A stretch of 64,000 nt of DNA from Setoptus koraiensis (lineage: Eukaryota; Arthropoda). Positions 49,123-60,400 of this stretch are shown here, piece after piece. The translations under genes and the position numbers were made by a program. Within the stretch, counting starts at the first letter, position 1. The number at the start of each line of letters is the position of its first letter. Where the stretch lies: positions 6,758,001 through 6,822,000 of the forward strand of contig CM106586.1 of assembly GCA_048013815.1 (NCBI GenBank). Reading direction: 5' to 3'. The notes under the pieces are model-generated. The model ran no database searches. It was not told the DNA's origin and saw nothing but the letters and a program-made list of their open reading frames with translations.

Positions 49123-49243
49123 ATTATACACTTTATTTTTGCACATTATTATTACTTTTCCTCTGGAAAGAAAAAAATCTAATAACATTTCTCTCGTTGC
49201 ATGATACATCATAGATCTTCTGACGGCATTCGCAGTGTTGCAA

Positions 49244-49629
49244 ATGTTTGCGGTTTCCATTGAGGCGATCTTGGGATTCTACACCCCTCTTTGAGTCATT
49301 CATTGGACCATCATCATCTATATCGCCATTAACATCCTCGAAACACCAGAGGGGTTTCTCTAGTGCAATGATTGTTCCATCTTCCTCTCGCTCGCTATAT
49401 CGCTATATCTTTCGACCAGTTCATCAAGGTAAGATTGCTTGTAGATGACAGAGGTCGTTTCTTAGCAAAACAATTGATTGCAGCATCTTTGGGCCATTCT
49501 AGTTTTTTACGTATAAGTAGGAACAGATCATAAAATCAGATCTGTTGGATCCGTGCCTTCAGTGCGCCGCTATGGCTTTTTTAGGATTGTTAGCGAGCGA
49601 TTTCTCGCAAACAATATTGAATTTTTGCG
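49244..49629. other. spacer with possible decayed coding pieces
   Basis: No readable gene. The word use is gene-like (cctcgaaacaccagaggggt, cgaccagttcatcaag) and it leads into the PUF60 fragment, so it may be another broken piece. Confidence 0.4.
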
Positions 49630-49906
49630 TTTCCTCATGTGTCGGAGCTTGATCGTGGACCCTACATTAAATGTGCAAACATTTATGATCCGCCATGGGA
49701 AAAGTAAGCACTGCAGCTCAAATTGAAGCACAAAGAATTTGCCTTGGTCGAATATGAACTCCCCGAAGCCGCTCAATTAGCACTAGACCTGATGAATGCT
49801 GTCATGTTGGGCTGAAGAAATATCAAAGTAGGCAGACCATCCAATATGCCTCAGGCTGATCCAACAATACAACAAAACACAGAGCAAGCAAAAGATTACA
49901 ATAGAG
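49630..49906 (+). pseudogene. fragment of PUF60/half pint (poly-U-binding splicing factor)
   Basis: The plus strand reads [13 protein letters not shown], then MNAVMLG, a stop codon, then RNIKVGRPSNMP. This is the end of the first RNA-recognition motif of PUF60, whose usual text is [27 protein letters not shown]. The stop replaces a conserved glycine codon. Upstream, GPYIKCANIYDP fits the FGPIKSINMSWDP strand with small shifts. The rest of the gene is absent. It lies just past the 3' end of COQ3-MRRF and points towards it. Confidence 0.85.
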
Positions 49907-49911
49907 TCTAG

Positions 49912-49966
49912 ACGACGAGGATGACAATCAAATGAAACAAGCCGTCCATGGGCCTCAACCATTTAT
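49912..49966 (+). pseudogene. short fragment of a Snail-family coding exon
   Basis: About 55 bases match copy 1 near 44660-44710. Shared are gatcaaatgaaacaagcc (here as caatcaaatgaaacaagcc) and gcctcaaccatt, the codons QMKQA and PQPF just before finger 1. The piece abuts the PUF60 fragment and ends 8 bases from the COQ3-MRRF stop. On the opposite strand it supplies that gene's AATAAA. Confidence 0.75.
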
Positions 49967-49967
49967 T
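49962..49967 (-). terminator. poly(A) signal of COQ3-MRRF
   Basis: AATAAA on the minus strand, 7 bases beyond the TGA stop. This is very close, so the 3' UTR would be only some tens of bases long. Confidence 0.55.
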
Positions 49968-49973
49968 CAAGCT

Positions 49974-51677
49974 TCAACCACTATGTGACTGATTTAACAA
50001 GTCTTCTGTCTTAGTTTTGAGCATTTTGTCTAAAACATCTATTGAATTATGCATTTCGCATTGCATGTAATCAATAGTATTTCTTACTAGATCCTCCGAC
50101 AAGCTTGCTTTAGTCTGTTGTCTTTTGGCTTTCGATGAGTAGGAGGCAAAAAGGACTTTTATTTCACTCTTTGCCTTTGTAGTGGCCCGGCTAGCTGCCA
50201 TGACCAGTTTCTCTCTATGCTCTCTGGTGACTTTTGGTACAGGTATGTAGATTGTGTTTCCCTCCACTTGGGGATTTGTGTTCCCTAAGGCGGTCAAAGC
50301 TTGTAGTGTTGGCTTGAGAGCCTCTGGCATGGCAGCTAAATTTATCACAATCAAACTGGAGCCCTTACGACTAATTTGGGCCACATCTTTTAGTTTAAAT
50401 AGATTTCCCGATTGAGCATCCTTCTTTCTGTTGTTATCCTTTTTGTCGCTCATATCGTTAGTGTCTTGCATAAGATCGATATCGATGTTATCCACACTCA
50501 ACAAAGCCATTCGACTAGTCAGATTTTTATCAAAGTTATCTTTAACTTCATCCAAGATAGATTTCAATTCCGATCTGTATGATTCAATCTGTACAACAGT
50601 GAGCATTTCGTCGTCGCTCAGACCCACTTTCGGCTTGACTTTTGCTGCCGAGGCCTTCCCTCTCTTGGCTGAATAATTGCGACGTTGTTCAAAATTAACA
50701 GAAGACGACGAATGTCCTATTGTTTTGGTATTATTGTTATCATTGTTATTGTAGTCGCTAGAGAAGGCAGATTTATTGTGCGATCGTGGGTTAGATTTGA
50801 TCGCGTGAATAGCATAGTGGGTCAGGGTTGTAGGTGTCCATATAAAGGTGCCTGATAATGGTTCATACATGAATCCGTTGACGAGTCTTAAATGATAGCC
50901 CATCCTCTCTAGCATTATTTTCAGTCCTACCACATTGACAAACATATCGTAAGTATGTGTGCCTTTGGGCAATTGTTTTAATATGTATTCTCCAAAAAGT
51001 ATGACGCCCAAATAGGCCAATGGTGTCTGATTGATGGTGGTCAAGAACAGACTTCCATTTGGTTTGATGGCCTTGGTGCATTGTTGCAAAAATGGCTCTA
51101 TGTCTCGTATGTGTTCGAGAACCTCTGATGCCACCACAGCATCAAAGTTCTCTATGTTCTTTTGTTCGCCAACAATGTCCTCAATATTACAATTGCGGTA
51201 TTCAGGCCTATCGCCCTCTGACATATTCAATTGGGCGTGCTGCTGAGCCTCGATAATGCTCTCATGGATAGGGTCTATACCCAAGACGCTAGCGCCTAAT
51301 CTGGCAAGCGGTTCACTCAGAATTCCGCCACCGCAACCGACATCGATAATTTTGAATCCTTTGAGGGGTGTTGCTGATGATTCCATCAAATTCAAGCCCT
51401 GCTTGCCCTGTTTCTCCAGTAGTCCATTCCTTATAAGTGGCACTCTCAACTTGTTCATGCCTCTCAATAGAGCAAATTCTTTTCCATTCCACCATTTGCT
51501 GGCATGATCTTTGAATATTTGTCTCTCTGAATAGGATATGTTTGTTTGATTGGAGAGCTCATCTTGATTTAACTTTCTATCCGTCGTCACAAATGATCGT
51601 TTAATTAAACTTGATGCCAAAGTCACGACGTGCGTGTGTCGCCTTGCGTCTCGTTGCAATAATAATTGGGTCAGCAT
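49974..51677 (-). CDS. COQ3/MRRF: COQ3 ubiquinone O-methyltransferase fused to mitochondrial ribosome recycling factor
   Basis: One open frame of 567 residues encodes two mitochondrial enzymes. The first ATG is at 51677; the frame opens 18 codons earlier but without an ATG. Residues 1-29 are basic and amphipathic and end in RSF, a typical import presequence. Residues about 50-295 are COQ3/UbiG, the SAM-dependent O-methyltransferase of coenzyme Q synthesis: motif I VGCGGG at 113-118, the acidic GID at 133-135, EVLEH at 185-189 and the family string LPKGTHTYDMF near 236-246. After an Asn/Ser-rich linker, residues about 353-562 are the ribosome recycling factor, with PVPKVTREHREKLV near 480-492 and the three-helix C-terminus. 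The second domain starts after RRNY-SAKRGKA (332-342), which resembles the end of an MRRF import signal. No stop or splice signal separates the parts. An AATAAA lies 7 bases past the stop. Sure of both domains; whether the product is cleaved is inference. Confidence 0.95.
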   Translation of the reverse strand: MLTQLLLQRDARRHTHVVTLASSLIKRSFVTTDRKLNQDELSNQTNISYSERQIFKDHASKWWNGKEFALLRGMNKLRVPLIRNGLLEKQGKQGLNLMESSATPLKGFKIIDVGCGGGILSEPLARLGASVLGIDPIHESIIEAQQHAQLNMSEGDRPEYRNCNIEDIVGEQKNIENFDAVVASEVLEHIRDIEPFLQQCTKAIKPNGSLFLTTINQTPLAYLGVILFGEYILKQLPKGTHTYDMFVNVVGLKIMLERMGYHLRLVNGFMYEPLSGTFIWTPTTLTHYAIHAIKSNPRSHNKSAFSSDYNNNDNNNTKTIGHSSSSVNFEQRRNYSAKRGKASAAKVKPKVGLSDDEMLTVVQIESYRSELKSILDEVKDNFDKNLTSRMALLSVDNIDIDLMQDTNDMSDKKDNNRKKDAQSGNLFKLKDVAQISRKGSSLIVINLAAMPEALKPTLQALTALGNTNPQVEGNTIYIPVPKVTREHREKLVMAASRATTKAKSEIKVLFASYSSKAKRQQTKASLSEDLVRNTIDYMQCEMHNSIDVLDKMLKTKTEDLLNQSHSG

Positions 51678-51837
51678 TTTTTCGGGGTATTTTAGATTTA
51701 ACAACACGCAAATAAAATATATTATCGACAAAATCTGGTTCTTGTTTTGTGACAGGAAACCAACAACAACAACACGCTGAAAATGTATAAATTAAATATT
51801 GGCTGTTCCAATCGTTCACCGATGGAAATGTAAACAT

Positions 51838-51843
51838 TTTATT
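51838..51843 (-). terminator. poly(A) signal overlapping a stop codon
   Basis: AATAAA on the minus strand overlaps the TAA at 51842-51844 as TAATAAA. It may end the small gene or the transcript of the membrane-protein gene. Confidence 0.45.
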
Positions 51844-52149
51844 ACATCAACAAAGCAGAACACATGTCTCGATTTTTACAATATATAACAGCTGTTCTGC
51901 TCAGCTCCATGCGAGCATGCGTTTTGGCGCCCTTTCCCATGAAAACTCTTCCAATTTGGCGAGTCCAACTAAACAATCCTCAATCGAATGTTTTAATTAA
52001 TTTAAATTGTTCCAAACACTACAACTATAATCTACAAAATGCCTTCTGACGAAGCGAACAATATCGCCATGCTCGGGGTATATTCCCTGGTCAATATAAG
52101 TACTTCTTGGTACTGAGGACTTCAACAACTCACATTCGCTGGCAGCCAT
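51842..52149 (-). CDS. possible small two-exon gene of unknown function
   Basis: An ATG in a very good context (ccaaaaATGGCT) at 52149 opens a frame of 51 codons starting MAASECELLKSS and closing at 51997. A second protein-like frame with the string GRVFMGKGAKTHARME follows and ends at a TAA at 51842-51844 that overlaps an AATAAA signal (TAATAAA). A short intron of about 47 bases near 51979-52025 would join the two, but its 5' site is weak, so the join is a guess. It lies between COQ3-MRRF and the membrane-protein gene, on the same strand. I do not recognise the product. It could instead be the 3' untranslated part of the gene ending near 52308. Confidence 0.35.
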
Positions 52150-52307
52150 TTTTGGTCCAACAAACAGTCTAACAAACACCACCTATGCAAATCGTGAAAG
52201 ACACAAAAAAATAATTTGCTTTGATGTTATCGCCAATGTAATGATGATGCAATGATGTAATCTTGCCATTAAATAATCAAGGGCAAGACGGATAACTCAT
52301 ATAGAGC

Positions 52308-53207
52308 TCACTTACCTCGAGGCGTTTCGAACTTGTTGAAATCTGTTTCCGGTGATCTGTAAATTTCGAACTCCAAATGAAGCAATTGTAACTCGGCGTA
52401 GTGGTGTCTCTTCTTTTTTCTCGGAGTTAATGATATCCAGGGTTTATTACAATAATAGTGAGTGTTTTTTTTAAATTTAAAATTCAATCTAGCCACATCA
52501 CTCCATTTGATTGTTTTAATTGATTTGCTATCATTGTCGTCGTCTAGCAAGCTGTTGGTCATCTGATAGGATACTTCGCCTCCGATTGGTTGAACAAAGT
52601 ACTGCCGCTCATTTGTTCTAATATACGCTTGACTGTTTGTTGATGTTCCAATTGGTGTTGACGGTCTATCTAATTGTACAAAGTGCAAATCTATGATGGC
52701 ACAGGTGAATTTAATTGTTACACTTGGCATAAGAGAGTTTAATTGTTCTGTTGATATTGTTTCAATTTCATTCAGAGGCACAGAACCGATGATATCATCT
52801 TGACCACTGTAAATCAATATTCTCCCCGCCAACACAATCTTGACCCTATTGTCGTCGCTTACAAAATCAATCACTTTATCGTAGCTTCTATCTTTCAGTG
52901 TGTTGAGTTTACAAACTCGCCAATCATGTCGAACATTTTTCACTGGTAATGATAATCTTTGTGCCTGAGATATAGCCAATATCGGGGGTATTGTTTTGGG
53001 TACTTGTTGAAGTTCATCACTAAAGTTGGATCTGAGCTCGGAAACATAGACATTAGTAACATAGTGTGGAACTTGTTCATTATCTACATCGTCTTCGTCT
53101 TGGAGATAGTGGTTATCTTTGTTCAATAGCCATATAAAACAGACTAGAGTTATAAATATCAAAAAGGTGATAATGATCACATAAAGCAACCATTTTTTTA
53201 CACTCAT
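52308..53207 (-). CDS. type II single-pass membrane protein, unknown function
   Basis: The frame has 299 codons. Residues 1-5 are short and basic, about 6-28 form one strongly hydrophobic helix (WLLYVIIITFLIFITLVCFI), and the rest is a long, mostly hydrophilic tail with one NFS glycosylation site near residue 60. This suggests an N-in, C-out protein of the secretory route. The body looks like a beta-rich domain followed by a C-terminal basic stretch (RKKKRHH). I do not recognise the family. The end may be spliced: a strong donor GAG|GTAAGT lies at 52315 and a pyrimidine-rich acceptor at 52183. Joining them replaces the last two residues with GGVC and a stop at 52169-52171, giving 301 residues. 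No other intron is needed. Confidence 0.75.
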   Translation of the reverse strand: MSVKKWLLYVIIITFLIFITLVCFIWLLNKDNHYLQDEDDVDNEQVPHYVTNVYVSELRSNFSDELQQVPKTIPPILAISQAQRLSLPVKNVRHDWRVCKLNTLKDRSYDKVIDFVSDDNRVKIVLAGRILIYSGQDDIIGSVPLNEIETISTEQLNSLMPSVTIKFTCAIIDLHFVQLDRPSTPIGTSTNSQAYIRTNERQYFVQPIGGEVSYQMTNSLLDDDNDSKSIKTIKWSDVARLNFKFKKNTHYYCNKPWISLTPRKKKRHHYAELQLLHLEFEIYRSPETDFNKFETPRGK

Positions 53208-54478
53208 AACACAAGGAGCTGGTTGCGATTCAATACGACAGTGGCTAGTTATAAATTTAGCAAATGTAGATTTTTTTTTTCGTAAATAATAATTCGTCCT
53301 CAGACACCGACAATCTATTAGTGGTGACTAACTGTTACAATATTTTTGTTTGTTTCCTATCCACACGCTGGTACTTTTGCTTGTAATTTGGCGATTGAGT
53401 CATAATCTAAAAGATAATCACGATCGCTACCACTATACACATACACACACATTTGTTCAAAGTTTAGTTTAATTATTATAACTACTAGGGAGTTTTATCA
53501 GTGGCACTCTTCACTTCAAGCACTCTTAGACTAGAATCGAGAAAATTATTATTATGTACTTATCATGCGAAACTTACATAATTGTTAATGGCTAAATGCT
53601 ACCGATAATTTGTTTTGATGATCATCATTACATAATAACATACACACCATTGTTGTTGCTATCATACTGCATTAGCTAAACTAGCCCATCTAGCGTATCA
53701 ACAGAAACTGTTCAAACATATTTGCCAATGATTTACGAGCTATTTCACTCTCTTTTTTTTGAATAGTTGTATCAAACTGAGGAGAGTTTCATGGCGGTGA
53801 ACAAAAAGCATAACTCACAATACATGACAAATGTCAGCTAGAAGATATTCATGCATCAGTGTTGCAATTGTACGATACGGATGTTCAACAATATATTTAG
53901 ATTCACAAGTACGCCAATGGCGACGATCTGTCATTTGTTTCTGGCACTTGTTGCCATCACACATTTGTATACAATGTACAAGTAATATCTTTTGTCTGTT
54001 GTCACACTAGATATTATGCAGAATATATCATTGCACACATGTTAGGTTCATTAAGCTTCTTTCAATTTAACTGAATCGCATCATCGGCTCTGTCAAGGTG
54101 CCTACAGAAAAGCAGCCGTCTACTACTGTTCATAAAGAGAAAAAAGAATGTTCCATGTCTCAATGGTTAAATGTGCAACGGGACTGTAGATTGACTCGTG
54201 TAAATCTTTCATCTTTTATTATCATTTTTACAATAAATATCTACTTAATATTATGTAATGTGTACTATATATATACATATATATGTATAACTTCACACAA
54301 TAGTAGCTCCGTTTGCCTAATAATAGTTTTTGTGGCTTGGTTTTTTCATCATGGCCTAGATTCAGTTGATTGACAAGATCGATACAATGAATTCGCAATA
54401 ATAACAAACAAGTCACAATAAACAATAATGGATCTCTTCATTGTTGTGGTTGCTGTTGTTGCTGTGCACCAATGATTA
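53208..54478. other. AT-rich spacer between the membrane-protein gene and neurobeachin
   Basis: It holds the probable promoter of the membrane-protein gene and, from about 54210, the 3' UTR of neurobeachin with TATA-like runs near 54270. No further gene is seen. Confidence 0.55.
54215..54220 (-). terminator. poly(A) signal candidate for neurobeachin
   Basis: AATAAA on the minus strand, about 260 bases past the stop of neurobeachin. It is the nearest good match downstream. Confidence 0.4.
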
Positions 54479-57400
54479 CTAGAGATTCTTAAAATCTATG
54501 TTGTATACAATCAATTTGCCGTTGTCAAGGCCAACTAATATGTATTTATTCTCCACCGGAGACAACGACTTTACCCTATTTGGTTCGTGCACGATTGAAT
54601 TAGCAGGATTTATATTGCTTGTGTTCAAGGTGTAAACTGGTTGCAAATCAAATGTTCTTATCACCTTGATTATAGTTGGACTTTCAGTTAATATGAGATG
54701 CTCGCCATCTCTTGTTGTTTGTAATATACAACAATCACCCAATTTTGGATAGTTACTATCACCGAATGTTGTGCTACGCATGAGAACACCTCTTAAATTG
54801 TATGTTAGTAATAAAGCCATAGGTGGCTTCTTCTGTCGTTTATCAATAGCAACATTGTCAGTATCGCTACTAGCTGCTGTTGCTTTGTTATTCTCCTTTG
54901 TACAAGCTATTGCTTTCGTTGGCGCCGGTATTGCCAAACAGGCTATAAAAGCCAATTCTCTGGCTAGTCTTATATTTGTTACATAATAGTCTGTCTCGTG
55001 ACGAACGAGACTGTTTAGGGATTCGGGTATGCTCATGTTGCTCGATGTGGTGGTGTCATTATCTTCGTTTGTAGCCATAGATTGCTTTTTGAATGTGCCT
55101 CCACTATTGCTGTTTACTGATTGTTGAGCGCCAGTTGTTGATGCGCCAACATTAGTTGACCTAATACTACTATTATCGACATTGTCATCTAGCTTGGTTT
55201 TATTCGATGGTGACCTTGAACTCGTATGCAAATCATCGCCGAGCATGCTGGCCTCTAGATTAGCTCGTTGTTTGTCCTTTACATAAGGTCGAATTATCGA
55301 ATTTGAGCTGGAGCCTTTCGTGTCGGCGGATGAATTAGCTGCTGATGTTGAATCATTGTTATTGGCAAAATGCATCTCGTGATTATGTAAGCTAGCCAAG
55401 TGTATATTGATCTCTACCAAGCATTCAGCATAAGCAGTTGTATGAACAAGCAACAGGTTACGGCTACCTGATAGTATTAAACCCAACTCAGCGCTGATTA
55501 ACACAGTCAAAATAGGAGATTCGTGGCCGCTAATGGTCAATTTCGGTAACGGATTGTGCACGGCAGACACCCCGCTACCTTCTATCTGGGCATATTTAGC
55601 ATTCCATGTCCACAACAATACAGAACAATCTTGGCTACCTGTAGCCACATAAAAGTCGGCCACTGCATTACATTCACTGCGTGCCATACATGTGATGGGT
55701 CCGCGATGACCATATATAACCTGCGACAGCTTTCCGTAATCAGTGGAGAAAACTCTGAAACTGTTGTCGTAGAAAGAGCCCATAATTATGTGACGACCAT
55801 CCAATGTCACAATGTAATGTGTGCTTGACCACACAACTTCATCGACAACAACAAATTGAGCTTCAGCATTCTGTTGGTTAGAGTCCTGCGATGCTTTTAA
55901 ATCAAATTTGCGTTTAGCATTATTTGAATAGTCATTTGCAGTAGGTATAGACACTCCTGAGCACATATCATTTATGTCTATCAATTGACGTTTGTTGGCC
56001 GATGACGCATTGGTCGTTGATACCGAAACTGATGCCGTCGTGGGCAAGGAAGAAGTTGTGTGCTGACTTGGTGTAGTTGAAGAAATGCCCAGCAATGGAT
56101 CTATCAAGAATGGTTGATTGCTTGGGTCTTTCGAATGCCACTTGTTGATTTGGTACTGATTATTGGCTGTTATTGTCACTATAGAGTAAGGGCCCTGATT
56201 GAGAGACTGACATGTTGCACCCGTTGAAGCTCCTCCAACGCCGCCCAATGCAGCCGCAGATGAGTTATGCAATACACATGGCGCTATGTGAACAATGGGG
56301 GCATTGAATGGGAATTTCACCACCATACAAACCTCGTCAATTATTGGAGAAAACATCAGTGGTGCAACATGAAGAGCGCTAGATCTAGGTGGATGCGGAT
56401 CAGTAGTCAACTGGGATGGAGTTTGACCAAAATGTCGTATTTGTGTTTCGATGGCTTCGCGAAGTGCCGGATCTTGAATAAGATTCAAATTGACATTGCC
56501 TTGATAGGTTAGATAATAGAAGACATTGATAGCACGAATGGCCTCAGGTCCCCGTTGCTTGTAGCCAAATATTAAATCAATCCATTGATGTAACTGACAC
56601 GATACCAATTCAGATTCAAGCGCCATCCTGTGCAACCTTACAAAATGTTCAGCTGACTCGGCCCAGGGTGGAAGCTCCACAGCTCGGAGACCGAAGTTCT
56701 CGTAAAATATCTCAGGCAAATAATAGAATTCAGGTATTAGCTCTTTGACGTTCTGTTGTCCACCTACCAACGAACCCATCCATGCATCACCTATGGATAA
56801 AAAGAGCCTGCTCTCGTCCTCGTATTTGCCGTCTTGCAACGCCATGTAAGCTGTATTGAATTGTCCTCTCAGACGGCTCATCCAACTTAATGTGAAGGCG
56901 GCAGTAGAGTAATGAGTACCATAGTGAAAGGCTGGAACTTTGGGATTGTCCCAATTTTGATAGCGTTCAATAAACTCCAGACGTCTGTCATTATTAAGTG
57001 CTCCCACTGGCTTCGATAGATCACGAAAGTTGGTTGGTAGCGTTAGGTCAAGGTTTTCACTGTCATAGTTGGTCAATATCCAGGGGAACACAGGATATTG
57101 ATTCAAGTCCTGGAAGGTTCTACCAGCTATTGTGTTTAGAAACATCAGGTATTGAAAATTACTTATTTCTCGCTTCTGCCATTTTTGTGTCATATTGGAA
57201 GAGGCGAACAATTGTCTTGGCGAAATTAATGAGGCTCGACGAGATTGTTGGATGCCGTATTTGATACCTACTCCGACAGGCGGCAAGAACTTAATAGCCC
57301 TCTTCACTGTGTCAAAGTCATTGAATGCAAACATGACAGATGTTCTCTGAATTAGGAATATCTCAATAGCATTCTGTTGCAATAGATAGTGACGAGAAAA

Positions 57401-60400
57401 TATGGCTCTAATATCTGTGAGCATAATCTTTCCATTGAAGGCGAGAAACTCGCAATATTTTAAAACTTTCAAATCTAATTTTCGAATTGTCTTGTTCTGA
57501 TTAGTCGACCCTGAAACGTTATTTGTGTTCAAGCATTGGTGATTGTCCAGGTTGTTTGAGTTGCATGATCTAGCGCCCGATGGAGTTCGCTGCTGTTGCT
57601 TTGCTTCGCGCTTCAAAGAATCTATAGTATCATTGATGGCTTGATGTGGTTCAAAATAAAGCTCGTGAGCAGTCAATTGTAGAATACCATCAATGGCATA
57701 TATGTTCCATATAAGAGAGCATTCAGTTGCGAATAGAACAGATCCTGAAAAGTCAGTTGTTGTCTCACAATCGTTATTAAAATTGACATTTTGATCGTCC
57801 ATCTCCCAGTAGTAGTCGTCTCTATCGTGATTTAAGCTAGAATCCCTACTGTCGTATTGCATATTATCGGAACACTTTGAGCTCTTATGATCTTGTTGTT
57901 TGTTTTTGTTTGCAGACTCGTTTGTAGGCAAACAAAGGTCGTCATCTTCAGGTGTGAACTTCATCTTTGTTTTGTCTAGTTCGCCATTGCTTCTCTTATG
58001 ATTTTCTTCCTCCATCGAATCGGCGATACTGCGTTGGTTGTTTTCGTTCACATCCTCCTTGAGTGTTTCATCGTCAGCATCGCCAATCCCCATATTGATG
58101 GGGTCGCTGTTGTCCAGCCCGTCGCAACAACCAATATCGGAACCTCTAGACAAGCTGCTCTCATTCTTACTAGCATCGTTGTTATTTTGATGTTGGTTGT
58201 CACTGATGCTGCATTGATGGTACTGTAACTGATAGTCATCATCCCAAGTATCTACAACAAAACGACGTCTCCTTCTATCATCGTCCTCCCAGTTATCCAA
58301 CTTGTAATTGCGCTTATTCTGGCAGTTAGATGTTTCTTTGAATCGATTGTGCAGCACATAATCACGACGTTTCGCCGAACAAATCAATGAATTTACTAAT
58401 GCCTCCTCGTGCATTCTAGTTGATTGCATCTCGACACATGACAAATTGAACTGCTCATGTTTGGCAACATCGTCAGCACGTAGTCTATTCAATATAAATT
58501 CGGCCTCCATTGCCACGCGTACAATATGGTCCTTCATACCATGAGATAATATCCTACCCTCATTAATTAGTTCTATAAATGTTAATCCAGCGTTCTTCTG
58601 TAGCGTATTCTGCCACTCTTGTGAGCACAATAACATCACTAATTCAACTGGGCTTGTATTTGGTTTTCTGAAGGTTCGATCAGCCTCTTTACTCACAAGA
58701 TCTTGTCCGTATGAACCAAGTAATGTTTTTGACAGAAACATTGAAAAGTCACACATTATATCTATAAGTAATGGACAAACACTTGAAAGAGTGGTCTCAA
58801 GGCGAGTTGTCAACATTTCGCTAATACTACCAGATGCTGATTGTTGTGCAGAGGTTGAACTATTGAATGCTCTAGATGTGATATCAAGTGAATCGTTGTC
58901 ACCAACACTTGCTAAAGGATTAGAAGTTTGGTTACTAATTGTATAATGGTCACTTTCTGTCACTATGTGAGCTTGAGATTGAGTCTCGGGTGAACACTTG
59001 TGGCTCGATGAAGCAATTGTGGCCGAGCTCGTTATGGACGTGGTGTTGCAGGAGATCGAATGGTCTGTGGAGGCGCCAATGTCCACATCCTCCGGTTGAT
59101 TATTCAAATTTTTGTTGTTTCTATTTTGTTGTTGTTTTGTTTCACGTTTCGGTTCAATAATATCGCGATATTTCGATACCATCAACACAGATATAAAATA
59201 CAAACTAGCCAATGCCAAAAATTGTGATTGACGAGACTCTGGATCTTGATCTCTATAAACAGCAGCTTGAATTCTGTTGACATCAATTGTTTGCAATAGC
59301 TTATTCGGGTCCTTGATGGGCACTGATTGAAACGGCAAAAAGGAATGCGTAATGCCTGTATTTGGTGTCTGGTGAGGCGAAAACTCTCCATCTACCAGTA
59401 GATCACTTTGATCTAATCTCAATGCTGAGCTCACAAATAATTCAGAAGCGGACACAATTGAGCAACCGTGATAGTTATCGAACAAATCTCTAGGGAAATC
59501 GCTCGATGTAATAGTGTAGTTACCACCTATGCCCATCGAGGTGATTTTTTGAGTGATAGCTTGAAGCGAGAGACAGTTCTTGACAGCTACAGTGCAAGAT
59601 AAGCGCAAACATTGTCTAAGTATGCCACCGTTTGTGGTGTTCTTGTCAGCTTCTAATTCACTCAGATTGACGTGTGAAGCTGAAAAAACAACTGTATCAA
59701 TTAAATTCACTAATCTGTAAAGTAGAGAATTAGCCTGGGACATCGTGAGTCCTTCGCTAACAACTTGCTTCTGATTACTATTCGAGGACGATGTTGAAGA
59801 CGATGAATTGCCAGTCCTTTGATTTTTTCCACCAGTTGCCTCGGCTAGAAGAGGCAGTAGACCACCGGAAGCGATGACAATATTATCACAAAGTTGTGAG
59901 ACAAAATGGATGATGTTGACGATATAAATCTGATTATCATTGTTCTGCAAGATATGATCCATTTGGTTTGGTGTTGGCGAAGTAGATTGAGAGCCTTGTC
60001 CGCCATCATTTGCCGATCTATTGAAACCGGATGGATTGAACTGATAGATATTGCCACTAACACGATTGGCGCCACTATCATGCTTGTTGGTGCTGGCCAA
60101 CGATGATTGATCAACCTGTCGAGCCAGGCACTTCCAATGGAACAAATCACATTCAATGGAAAACATTAGATCATTCAAAAGTTTGATCAACAAATGGCTC
60201 CATTTGAATTCAGGTATACGAAATGCTGGAGTTGCGGAAATTTTTGGCGCTTGATGGTGCTGATCCTGATGTTGATGATGCTTATGGTGTCGTTGATTGT
60301 GAGAATGCTTTTGGACATTGTCCGTTAAGCTACAGGTAGCCTGTTGTTGTTTCAATTGCTTACTAGTTTGATTAACAATATCATGATGGTGCAAATGATG

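Larger units (their letters stand above)
49062..49243 (+). other. 3' block shared by the Snail genes, copy 2
   Basis: Counterpart of 45090-45268. It differs by scattered substitutions, a longer TA run and a few indels near 49165. Sequence beyond 49243 is unrelated to that beyond 45268. Confidence 0.8.

Noticed and set aside
51678-51731. Longer N-terminus for COQ3-MRRF
   Set aside because: The 18 extra codons lack an ATG, and the next Met gives a normal import presequence.
51864-52049. Plus-strand frame of 61 codons
   Set aside because: It is antisense to the better-supported minus-strand small gene and has no signals of its own.
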